64,000 nucleotides of DNA from Cryptomeria japonica (Eukaryota; Streptophyta; Pinopsida; Cupressales; Cupressaceae): positions 664,852,481 through 664,916,480 of the forward strand of contig NC_081412.1 in NCBI RefSeq assembly GCF_030272615.1, given 5' to 3'. Of this stretch, positions 25,432 through 36,227 are shown in pieces. How positions within the stretch are numbered: position 1 is the first letter of the stretch; every line of letters starts with the position of its first letter. The position numbers were made by a program, and so were the translations under genes. The notes below the pieces were generated by a model. That model was given only the letters and a program-made list of their open reading frames with translations. It was not told the DNA's origin and did no database searches.

Positions 25432-25610
25432 ATGTCTTCCATTTCATTCTGGACGAATCTCACTTTCGCCATGGTGATGCACATACAGTTGAGTTATCCC
25501 TTCATCAGCGGATGCCCAACTGATGAGAGCTAGTTTTCCAAGGAGGCCTCGTCAATCCCTCCGGTCGCCTCTCATCATGGCAAGGCTACAATTGTCAATA
25601 CCTATCACTA
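25432..25610 (+). pseudogene. Truncated copy of the RLP gene start
   Basis: ATG at 25432 begins a signal-peptide-like sequence closely matching the start of the gene at 42886 (NLTFA, then PFISGCPTDE against PFINGCPADE). A TAG follows at about 25531, the frame then shifts, and the SSWQGYN block is reached only out of frame near 25575. The rest of the gene is missing. This is the dead remnant of a tandem or segmental duplicate of an LRR receptor-like protein gene. Confidence 0.8.
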
Positions 25611-26389
25611 GGTCTACTTTGTTTCATGCCCGTGATTTGATTGTGTAGTATGTCTAATTCAAATTTCCTTTTCGACCAGCCTTTTCTCAAAGTCTTGTGA
25701 ACTTTATCGGTCAATAAGTCAGTAATACACCCTAATCTCATCTAAGTCTAATGAAATTTCTCCCTCGTGAGTCGATAAGTCAATCATACACCCTAATCTC
25801 AGCCGACTCTTGTGAACTGATAACTCTGTATGTCGACATTTTGCTTTTTTATTCTTCACCACAAGCGATTTGGTCCATCGAATTTGGCATGAAGGGAACA
25901 AGGCCGTTACCATTTGTCAACCAAAATTAATTCACCTGTAGCTACGTAATCTTAATTTTTCTTACTATCTAACCACTCTGGTGTGGACGTGATCAAGGAA
26001 GACGACAATGACAGCCTTGGCTATTCCTAGAGTAGCCAGACTATGTAATGTATTTTTCTAGGTTAGAATTTTCATTGCACTAATATAACTAACTATTCAT
26101 TTTGCTCTGCAATGGATGTGTTTAAGAGATATGAAGTTTTTATATATTTATGTAATACACGAAGTCAATTGACAATCTATTAAGTTAACTAGGTGTGTGC
26201 TATTAGAGTTTTAATAAATAAGTGACAATTACATTAAATGCTTAAAATGCACAAAAGATCAAGCATTCAAAAGATAATATTTTCTTTTCTTTTCATATAT
26301 TGGTTGTGTAGTACATCCAACATTGTCTTCTAATTCAAGTTCCCTTTTTCACTAGCCCTTTCTTACAATTTTGTGAACTTAATTAGTCA
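25611..26389. other. Repeated flank of the RLP locus
   Basis: Three related copies of a short segment lie in the window: 25640-25940, about 26300-26390 and about 41285-41510. They share GTGTAGTA, CTAGCCCTTTCT, CATACACCCTAATCTCA and CACCATTTGTCAACCAAAA. They show that the RLP region was duplicated as larger blocks. No coding role is visible. Confidence 0.6.
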
Positions 26390-28037
26390 ATAATTTTTTG
26401 ATTAAAGGGTCAAACAAGTTTTGAAGGGACCTAAAACCCTATATACAAAATGCTACCATCAGCAAAATATCAGCGAGAGACCAATGGTTAAACAACAAAA
26501 TAAGAGATATGAAATAGTTGAGACATAACAAGGCCTCAGACCAAGACAAGCAAATAACACCAAAAAACAATTACTTGAATGTTTTTAAAATATCAACAAC
26601 CTTAGCCTCACACTCGAAGGCGTCCTAAGAAGACTTCCTATATCCCACAAATCCTGTAGTGATTGGTTAGCAACCTTTTTGAGATGGCCTCTAGTCTACA
26701 TGCACCCTTTGCCCTCTTGAGCACCAACTTGATTACCTTTGTCCTCCACATCAATAAATGGGGGGTTCCCATGCTGCAATTTTTCAAATTTGTTAACCAA
26801 AATCCTCATACTACTTGCAAACTCTTTAATCACATTGTGGTTGTACTTAACTAGTTTAACTAGATTAGTGTTTATATCCTCCACTTTTTTTTTCCAGAGT
26901 CAAAATATGCCCTTTGTAGTTTGATTTCAAATTGGCCACATTCATTACTACTCTTTGAAGAGATGCCACCACTTTTTTGCCTTTTTTATCCACCCACAAA
27001 CCACCATGCTCTACACCCTCATCTAACCTAGATTGAATAGACCTTATATTGAGGCTCATCTATTTGATTTCATGGAAATACCACTTGTGCAATTTAAAAT
27101 AATTCACCACTGCATCCCTAGCGAGACCCAATACATCATCATGGTTTTCCAAATCCAAGTTTAAATTGGGAGAATCAACATTTAGCTGATATGGGAATAG
27201 CAATCTCACAACCCTATCCTTAGAGCCCTCCATAGAGTCATCTGAAGGGGAAGAGTGGTGATCACTCTACTACTCGAAATGGGAAGAAACATGAGAGGGT
27301 CTTTTCTGTTTTCCCCTCTTCAAGGTCCTACTTGAGCTCAACTTTCCCCTTTTGATCCTAAATCTAATCTCATAATCATCCTCAGTATCCCACCCCTCAT
27401 CCTTCAACGGGGTAAATTCCTCAAAAAATTTAGGCTTGCTTCTAGAAGAGGAGGGAAAACAATTAATGTGTTTCATAACAAGCATAATAAGGCCTTCATG
27501 CAAGATAGGGTTTACTGGGTTCTTCTTGTGATCTCTAATACCCTCATTCAAGGAAGACAAGATAAATTAGAAACAAAATCCTATCCTTATGCCTAAAATG
27601 GTTAACAAACACAAAATGATGTCCGAAAAAATTAGTGTAATGGCCATCAAGGGACAAATACTACATAAATACCTTAAAGACCACCACCTAATTATGTTTG
27701 ATAAATCCCATTCCAAGGCCACTCTTTGTCTTCCTAACCAGATGTTTTGCCTCTTTTCCTCTAGGAAATTTTTGCACTTCTTCATTCGAGGCTTTTTTGC
27801 CACTAAAGACCTTCTTACAAGTAATCTAAAAAATAAGCTCTTTTGTGAGGTCCACCTTCTTGCCATACATCGAAACACATGTATCCTTTTATCCTTTGAC
27901 AATAATTGTAGACACTTTATGGTTATACCGATGAAGCCTTTTCAGATATAGAATGGCATCCCCTTTCTGCAAAATTTGCCATATCATAGCATTTTTTTGC
28001 ACCCCTTCATAGTTGATTGGATCTAGATAGTTCCTAC
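26390..28037 (-). pseudogene. Second LINE-like copy: 3' ORF and A-rich end
   Basis: On the minus strand this continues the frame that begins near 36093, after removing the Tat-like element and one CCTAC. The conserved SLDGHY and HFRHKDRI block lies at about 27670-27580 and matches the copy at 12730-12610. A helical, Lys-rich segment follows (27060-26700), where three successive open stretches overlap in different frames. The 3' end (about 26395-26440) has the GGTTTTAGGTCCCTT type shared with the other copy. Many stops and frameshifts are present, so it is dead. No RNase H is visible in this copy. Confidence 0.6.
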
Positions 28038-29295
28038 TGTAGCGTCGTAAAATTGCGACACTTGCAATTTTGACTGCATTTGGGTCTTCACAATGGCGGC
28101 GCAACACTGAACCTGAATGGAGACCCCGAAACCTGTTTACGACATCAAAAACTACATCTTTCTGCACCTTGGCCTAATCCTCCTTGCACCCTGCTATCCT
28201 GGGAGGTGGGACCATGGCGCCCAACACCCTAGTCCTTTAGGACAATGGCGCCTAGTGCCCTGGTCCCTCAGGACCATGGTGCCCAACGCCCTGGTCCCTG
28301 GCCCTATTTTGGGCCTGGTCTCTTGTTGGCCATCGGGTCTTCAAGTTTGCAGTTTGGAAAATAATGTCCTAGGTCGGCCTAAGGTCGGAAAAATTAGTCT
28401 TCTAACCCTAATTGACAAGTATATAAACTACATTTCCTCTCACGAAAAAAGGAGAGAAAAACATATGTGTACAAGAGGCGGAAGCGATATTCAAACATTC
28501 AAACATTCAATCATTCAAGCATTCCTTCAAGCAATTGAGCATTCGAGGTCTCCATTCAAGGCTAGGTGTTGCATTCAAGACAAGGATTCAACCATTGAAG
28601 AGGAGATCACCTACAACACACAACATACAACATACAACATCATTACACCTTTGCATGTAAGAATACAAACATTCTTACAACAAGGTATCAGTACTTTATT
28701 ACATTACAAACATTTACATTTACAACATTCTCATTTCTTGGTTAATTCCAAAACCGGGGTTTGACATGAAGGCAAACCCCTAATCCCTAACCCCCCAATC
28801 ATCCTCTCTTTTCTATGTGTAGGTTGCAGGTACGCGGTTGTAATTGAAGATCTGGAATCCTTGTGCAGAGACGAACAGATCCCCCTTTGTTTCGTGGATT
28901 TTTCGGAGGACCGTGTGCACTCTGGGCGCCATCGTCTCGTCAACTTTCACTCAAAATGCAGGACAACATCATCTAAACATTTTACTGCTAATTCCAGGTC
29001 CGTAGCTTCATCTTGTGTCTCTATCTCTGTCTACAAGCGAATCTTTCCTACTTTCACATACACTCCTAATTCAATCCTTCTATCTACATTCTTTACAAAA
29101 GAGGGTATCCTTGTTGTCTCAACCCTTGAAACTCATTTAGAATTCAATCTTGCATTGTGTGGAATTGGATATTGTGAGTTTCAACCCCTCTTTTGAATCT
29201 AAAGTCTCTCCTAAGTGAAAACCGTCAATCCTAATGACCTCCTTTCTCTCTCCTTGGAGTGGGGGAACACCTAGGGTTCGATTTTCCGCTTTACA
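28038..29295 (+). repeat. 5' LTR of the Tat-like element
   Basis: TGTAGCGTCG to CCGCTTTACA. A TATA box (AGTATATAAACTA, about 28418-28430) is present. Three tandem 31-bp units lie at 28209-28301, against one in the 3' LTR. An ATTCAA-rich stretch (about 28490-28545) follows the TATA box. Confidence 0.9.
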
Positions 29296-30670
29296 TTTTG
29301 GTGAACCCGATGTGAACATCCTAATTCTGATTATTCATGGTTAGATCTAAAAATTTTTGCTTCCTTAATTACATTTCCATGTTTGATCTTTTGCAAATTT
29401 TAGAGGTTAATTGTATAAAAACCCTAAATTTTCTTTTTAGTAATTGAGCTTGTGAAATGTTTAATTGTTAATGCTTGTTTTAGATCTACCCTTCTATTAC
29501 AAATTATCAATTCATATTTGTGCTTTAATTCTGAAAATTAAGTGGTTAAGTGTCAAAACCCTAATTTTTAAAACCCTCTTGATTCAACCTTTGACCGATA
29601 ATTTCACTGATCAAAACACCTCCAAATCGGCTGTAACTTTGGATTCCGCAACAAAATCACAATATCTTTCATCCCTAAAAATTTTGAAAAAAGTTGCGAG
29701 GACCGTGTGCACCCCGAGCACCATTGTTCCCGACATTTTTTCTGAAATTTCAGGAGCTAGATCTTACTATATTTTTCTGCTAGAATCCAGAATCTTGGCT
29801 AATTTCAGCAATTCTGACACTTTCAAAATTAAAGTCAAAGTTGGTCTAGTGATTGCTTGGATTAAGGCTTCTAATCATTCAAAAATTGTTGAAATTGAAA
29901 TTTTGTGTCAAAATTGTGTTTCTTACTGTCCTAAATCTGAAAAGTGTGTTGGCATTCATTCAAAGTTTCAATGCTTTATTCAAATTTTTGCAATTTGTGA
30001 CTTTTGAAATTAAGTGTTTAATTGCAACAACTTTGATTTCCGCTTTCAAAATTGAATTTTGCATGAAATTGATTCAAATTTTAAATTTCAAAGCTTGCAT
30101 TGCTTTTAGTATTCCCTCTAAAATCATAAAATTCAAAATTTTAGTTTCCCTCTCTTTTTCAAAATTCAAATTTTGCATTTTTCAACAATCTTGGTAGGGT
30201 TCAATTTTGAGATTGCAACTTTAATTTGGCTTATCTACAGATTGTAAAATCACTCAATTTTTTTAGATTAGCTTTAAAATCATCATAACCTTCATCCCTG
30301 AAAATTTCAAAAAAAGTTGCAAGGACCGTGTGCACTCTGTTCGCCACGGTCCCCAACATTTTTTTCGAAATTTTGGGAGATTGTCATGATTGCATTTAAC
30401 AGCTTAAATCTAGGAGATTGGCTGATTTTATTGAAATTTGCTACCTCTAAATTCGAAAATAAATTCAAAATTCAAGATTTCAATTTTCAAGGTAACAATT
30501 AAAATTAAGAGCTACCCCCCTTGGCCCTAATTTTTCAATTGTGCCTACCTTTCTTGGAAGTTGTGTTTCCCTCTTCTTTCACAAAGTTCAAATTGGATAA
30601 TCATTATCTCATTGTTCAATTTTGCCAACTTTATTTTCAAAATTCAACATCTTCTCTCTCTCTCTAGTGC
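29296..30670 (+). other. Leader of the Tat-like element
   Basis: About 1.4 kb of AT-rich leader between the primer site and gag. It holds two copies of an approximately 90-bp segment (about 29655-29757 and 30288-30380) centred on GGACCGTGTGCAC, a motif also present in each LTR. The ORFs in this stretch lack protein-like features and are not called as genes. Confidence 0.7.
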
Positions 30671-33600
30671 ATGAGTTTTACAACAATAAGCCCTACTTAC
30701 ACTATTCCCGTTAGACGAAGCCTTAGAATTAAGTCTTTCCAAGGTTTAATTACCGAGGAGATGGAACCTAATTTGAATGGCCTTTTTAATGAGGACATGG
30801 GTAATTCCTCTAATCCTCTTAATGATGAAGAAGCTCTCCATGAGGTTTCTGTAGAACAACTTTCGAAGTTGGATAGCCAATTTGATGATTTTCAACAATG
30901 GATGTCTCAAGAATACCCCGATAGTCAAGCTCTTTCATTAATTGAGGGTCTAAAACATATGGTTCAAAGTGATAAGAATGGAATTGATATTTTATGTAGT
31001 ATTGCACACATCGTGGATTTGAATGTGATGCCTATGAAGAGTTGTGCCGAAACTTTAGGTTATACACAACCTCCTACTCATGCCAATCATTCTATTCCTT
31101 TGACAACTTCTATTGCTAGTATACCTACTTTTACATCAAACATAATGACTACTTCAATACAAAACATTCCACCTATGATCACCAGTCATGGGGGCAATCC
31201 TTCCTCTTCAATCAACCCTCTTCCTTCATTCAATCTGACTTCTTCATTCATTCCTTCAATGAGTGTCCCTATTACATCTCCACAAATGAACATGACGCAA
31301 GGGGGCAATTCATTCAACCATTCCATTCCTCCTTGTAGTGTTCCTTTCTTTCCAATCATCTCCTATGACTAACTATCATAGTGTCCCACCACCTTACTCT
31401 CAATCAATACCTTCTTTCAATAACATAACACCTCCATCACAATCTAACACGTCTAATATGAACTCTTTGACTAAAGCAACCATTAACAATCTTGCACAAA
31501 CTGTCTCTTCGTTACAACAACAAATTGCCTCTATGAATCAATCTAAGTTTAGTGTGCCTACATTTGATGTTGTGAGCCCACTTTCTCTTGACTTTGTTCG
31601 AGCTATCCCTCCTAAGCATGTTGAAATTGCACAATTGGAGCTTTATAATGGTAAAGGTGATCCTCTAACACATGTTAAGACCTTTCAAACAATATGTATT
31701 GATTTTGCTCATGACCAAAGGTTGCTTGCAAAACTGTTTACTAGAACATTAAGAGATAAGGCTCTACAATAGTATTGCTCGTTGCCTTCCTATTCTATTA
31801 CTTCTTTCCAACAACTTGCAAATGCTTTTATTCAACAATTTCAAAACAATATAAGTCCTAAAGTTACTTTGATTGATTTAATGCATTGTAAACAAGGTGT
31901 TAAAGAAAAAGTGACTGATTTCATTGGTAGATATAAGCATTTGTGTGCTCAAATTTCTTTTCCAGTACCTGACAATGATATTCAAAGAATCTTTATTTCT
32001 AATTTACAAAAAGATATTAGAGAAAAACTTATGTTTTCTAAGTTTACTTCTTTCCAATAGTTGTGTGCAACTCTTCACAATTATCAACTGACCGTGAGTC
32101 AAATGGAACAAGCAAATCCTATGGCTCTGAGTGATAAGGGTGATAGTAGTAAACAACCATTTGGGAAGTTTAAACCGAATAGAGGGTTTGTTAAGTTCAA
32201 TGAAAACATTACCAACAACAATGTGAATGCAGCATCAGGTGTGCCTCCTATTTCTAAGTTTTTCAAGAAAGAAAGAGAGTTTACTCCTTTGAACGAATCA
32301 TTGCATAGTATTATGAATAAGTTATTGGAAAAAAATGTGCTTACTCTCCCTCCTATAAAGCAAATAGATCCTACAAAGATTAATTCACCCTATTTTGATA
32401 ACAAACTTTTTTGTCAATTTCATCGTCAACCTGGGCATGATATTGAAAAATGTTTTTCTTTAAAGGGTAAAATTCAAGATTTGATTGATAATAATACTAT
32501 CTCTGTTTCAGGTGTGAATGATAAAGGCAACACATCTGTAGCTCTTCCTAACCAGAATCTTAAGATTTGTACTGATCCATTACCTTCTCATACCTCTAAT
32601 GTGATTGAGACTAATGGTTCCTCTTTCTCACCTGATGGTCTTGTGTCTATGACTCCGAATGTGATTAACTTTGTAGAGCAGCAGAAAATCCCTAAAGAAC
32701 CTTCCATCACATTTGATTCCAGTGAAACTATCAGGGCACCTGATGGTCCTTTACATATAGTTGCAAAAGTCAAGAATACACCTTGCCATGGAGTGCTTAT
32801 TGATCCTTCTTGCATGGTTAATGTTATTACTAAAGAATTTCTTTTTACTTTGCAATTGAATCAAGTGATCTATGACAAAACAAATGTGGTTGTGAAATTA
32901 TTTGATGCATTTTCTTCCCCTGCAATTGGTTCTATTACATTACCTATTGAGGTCCATAACAAATCCCTTGATGTGAGCTTTGCTATTGTTCCATCATCCG
33001 AACAATTTTGTGTGAAGCTAGGCTATCCTTGGCTATCTTCCATGAAAGCTATTGCTTCTCCTATTCACAAGTGTTTGAAATTTCCCCATAATGGTGAAGT
33101 TGTTACTATCAATCATAGTCTCTTTAAACTAGCTGAAAGAACTTCTAGCATTCCTATTGATTATTTCTGGCCTAAACAATTCCAATCTCTTCCACTGCGA
33201 AGTGATCATCTTTTCAAATCTTATCAAAAGTGGAAAAAAGATATGATCCTATCTCTAAGTGAACCTCGAACACCCAAACTTTATGTTCCTATCATTCTTG
33301 AGAAGGAAGTTCTTCCTTTGAAAGATAAAACTAATGTCTTTCCTCAAGAAGATTCCCAACCCATTCCTATGGATGTGACTATGTCTATGTCTAATAAACT
33401 TTCTAAAAGTAGACCTATACCTCCTCCTCATGATGGACTTGGTCTCCTTCCTAAACCAAATATTCCTCCTTTATATGGAGTAGTTCCTCCTCTTTCCTCT
33501 TATAAAGAGAAGAGACCTTCCTCTTCTCCTATTATCCAACCTAAGAGACCACAACCTAAACATCCAAGTGATAAGGATGAGAACATTCCTCCTCCTCAAT

Positions 33601-34121
33601 CTTCTCAACTTCCAACTAAGACTAGATGAAATCATTCTGCACGTGAACGCCGACGAAAGCATCGTCTTAGAGCTCATGCAGCTGCTTCTCAAACTTTGCA
33701 ATCCCCAAAAACACCTTCAGCTAGTATTATTCCATGTTCTCCTCAGCCGAAAATTGAGCCAAAATCTCCTAAGCATAAGATGCATGATGGTTTTGATCCT
33801 GTGCGAGTTAAAGATCCTATTTTTATAAATCTTGATGATGATATAGATGAAAATGTTATTCATGATGAGAATGTTACTTCTCTTGCTTCTGATAGTGAAT
33901 ATGAATATGTTGATATTGATAACCATTTATCTAATGAATTTTCTAAAGCACTTATCCTAGCTCCTAGACAAGAACAACGTGTCTTGGAACATGAACATAG
34001 CCCTTGTTTGGATCTTGTGATAGCTCCATCTACTGTGTTGGATGTTCCTCCTCTAGCGTGTTTCCTACCTTCCCAAAATATTGATCAGCAAGATCAGGGG
34101 GTGGATGACATGCTAGACTAG
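30671..34121 (+). pseudogene. Tat-like gag-protease polyprotein
   Basis: Starts at ATG 30671. A one-base frameshift lies in the 31338-31372 overlap, after which frame 3 stays open to 34121 except for TAG at 31770 and 32058 (Trp expected) and TGA at 33627. The N-terminal third is Ser/Pro-rich. The retrotransposon gag domain spans about 31600-32100. A knuckle-like FCQFHRQPGHDIEKC lies at about 32411-32455. The protease domain spans about 32740-33110, where LGYPWL and KCLKFP match the family, but the active-site triplet reads DPS (about 32803-32811) instead of D-G or D-T/S-G. Downstream, 33130-34121 is Pro- and Lys-rich and unassigned. Gag would form particles; the protease looks inactive. Confidence 0.8.
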
Positions 34122-34873
34122 TTCATTAGCACAACAGACTCTCTCCTCCTCTCTTGATATCTTTTGTTACTTCTTCTATGTGTTATTCTCATTCTTCTAT
34201 TTGTTGTCCTTAGTGTTGTCTACTTGAGGATGATGCAAAGCATTGAGATCTCTTTTGGTCTCTCTCATGTTGACTCAAAAGACACACGTGTTCCCTTCTT
34301 CTAGGTGACCTTCCTTGATTGGGGAATGAAGAACAATTATGCATACATACATATGATATACATGAATTATCATATAGGATACTGACCCCAAGGAAAGCGA
34401 AGTCACCTCGTGCTTTGTGTTTTGTGTCTATTATCCTTGGGTTTATCTCACACTTGGGGGCTAAATCTTTGTGATAACATGCTCCTTTCCCTTCTCATTT
34501 CTTATGTGTATCACTACCTTAAAGTAATCACCCCTGACGAGGCATGTGTGATCACTTTAACGTAGGGGGCATACACTCCGTCCATATCTCTTCAAGATTC
34601 TTAAAAATTTCTTGGCGAACTTAGCTTTGCCTTGAAATTTTTTGGTATTATTCTTGCATGACTTATAGTGAGGGAACCGTACTACTATCAGTCATGGTTC
34701 TCCCTCATGATCTTCCCTTTTACTTTTTCAATCGAAGTCATAAGATCCTTAGTCCACAGGGGGCTTGGTGTATCTTGCCTCCTTGACGTGGTGAAAGTCT
34801 TTCAACGTTGTTTCCTTGTACTTTACCGGAAGTATGGGTGTACGCTTATACTCCCGCTAAAGTGGGGGCTAAA
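34122..34873 (+). other. 3' non-coding part of the Tat-like element
   Basis: No domain is visible. Two copies of TGGGGGCTAAA occur, at about 34455-34465 and 34863-34873. The second is the functional purine tract by position. Confidence 0.65.
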
Positions 34874-36071
34874 TGTAGTGTCATAAAATTGTGACACTTG
34901 CAATTTCGACTACATTTGGGTCTTCATGATGGCAGCGCAACACTGAACCTGAATGGAGACCACGAAACCTGTTTACGACATCAAAAACTGCATCTTTCTA
35001 CACCTTGGCCTGATCCTCCTTGCACCCTGCTGTCCTGGTAGGTGGGACCATGGCGCCCAGTGCCCTGGTCCCTGGCCCTATTTTGGGCCCAGTCTCTTGT
35101 TGGGCATCGGGTCTTCAAGTTTGCAATTTGGAAAATAATGTTCTTAGGTCGGCCTAAGGTCAGAAAAATCATTCTTCTAACCCTAATTGACAAGTATATA
35201 AACTACATTTCCGCTCATGGAAAAAGGAGAGAAAAACATATGCGTACAAGAGGCGGAAGCGATATTCAAACATTCAAACATTCAAGCATTCAAGTATTCC
35301 TTCAAGCAACTGAGCATTCGAGGTCTCCATTCAAGGCTAGGTGTTGCATTCAAGACAAGGATTCAACCATTGAAGAGGAGATCACCTACAACACACAACA
35401 TACAACATACAACATCATTACACCTTCACATGTAAGAATACAAACATTCTTACAACAAGGTATCAATACTTTATTACATTACAAACATTTACATTTATAG
35501 CATTCTCATTTCTTGGTTAATTCCAAAACTGGGGTTTGACCTGAAGGCAAACCCCTAATCCCTAACCCCCCAATCGTCCTCTCTTTTCTGTGTGTAGGTT
35601 GCAGGTACGCGGTTGTAATTGAAGATCTGGAATCCTTGTGCAGAGACGAACAGATCCCCCTTCGTTTTGCGGATTTTTCGGAAGATCGTGTGCACTCTGG
35701 GCGCCATCGTCCCATCAACTTTTGCTCAAACTTGTAGGACAGCATCGTCTTGACATTTTAGTACTAATTCCAGGTCCGTAGCTTCATCCCGTGTCTCTAT
35801 CTCTGTCTACAAGCGAATCTTTCCTACTTTCACATACACTCCTAATTCAGTCCTTCTATCTACATTCTTTACAAAAGAGGGTATCCTTGCTATCTCAACC
35901 CTTGAAACTCATTTAGAATTCAATCTTACATTGTGTGGGATTGGATCTTGTGAGTTTTAACCCCTCTTTTGAATGTAAAGTCTCTCCTAAGTGAAAACCC
36001 TCAATCCTAGTGACCTCCTTTCTCTCTCCTTGGAGTGGGGGAACACCTAGGGTTCGATTTTCCACTTTACA
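34874..36071 (+). repeat. 3' LTR of the Tat-like element
   Basis: Collinear with 28038-29295 apart from one 31-bp unit (35045-35075) instead of three and scattered substitutions, many of them C/T or G/A. TATA box at about 35188-35200. Confidence 0.9.
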
Positions 36072-36076
36072 CCTAC

Positions 36077-36227
36077 TATAACCCATACTTAAATCACTAT
36101 AATCACTAGAAACCAAAGGTTGAAGGAAATAAAAAAATCCAAATCTTGCCAAGTATGAAAAATATCTAGAAAGTCTGGGACCTAGGCAACGTGGCACAAA
36201 ATGTATAATGCTTTGATTTTGTCATAT
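36077..36227 (-). pseudogene. 5' end of the second LINE-like copy
   Basis: Read on the minus strand, an ATG near 36093 begins MGYSR. Removing the Tat-like element with one CCTAC joins this without a stop to the frame ending at 28037 (NYLDPINYEGVQKN and on). The stretch upstream of the ATG shows no clear domain. At about 36228 it abuts a copia pol remnant, probably the target into which the copy inserted. Confidence 0.55.

Larger units (their letters stand above)
28038..36071 (+). mobile_element. Tat-like LTR element with gag and protease only
   Basis: Two LTRs, 28038-29295 and 34874-36071, are flanked by CCTAC at 28033-28037 and 36072-36076. TTTTGGTGAACCCGATGTG after the 5' LTR is the likely primer site, and AAAGTGGGGGCTAAA before the 3' LTR is the purine tract. 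The internal ORF (30671-34121) encodes gag with a knuckle and a protease-like domain. No RT, RNase H or integrase exists in the 740 bp between the ORF and the 3' LTR. It therefore depends on another element for movement. Complete structure and alignable LTRs make it one of the younger insertions here. Confidence 0.9.

Noticed and set aside
28117-28764. 215-codon plus-strand ORF in the 5' LTR
   Set aside because: It lies wholly inside the LTR, contains the 31-bp repeats, and the matching region of the 3' LTR breaks it into shorter frames.
29465-30197. ORFs in the Tat-like leader
   Set aside because: Composition is that of AT-rich leader DNA. The two frames overlap each other and neither has protein-like features.
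36077-36227. Continuation of copia pol to the Tat-like LTR
   Set aside because: The frame near 36093 joins across the Tat-like insertion to the LINE-like ORF, so the segment belongs to that element and not to copia.
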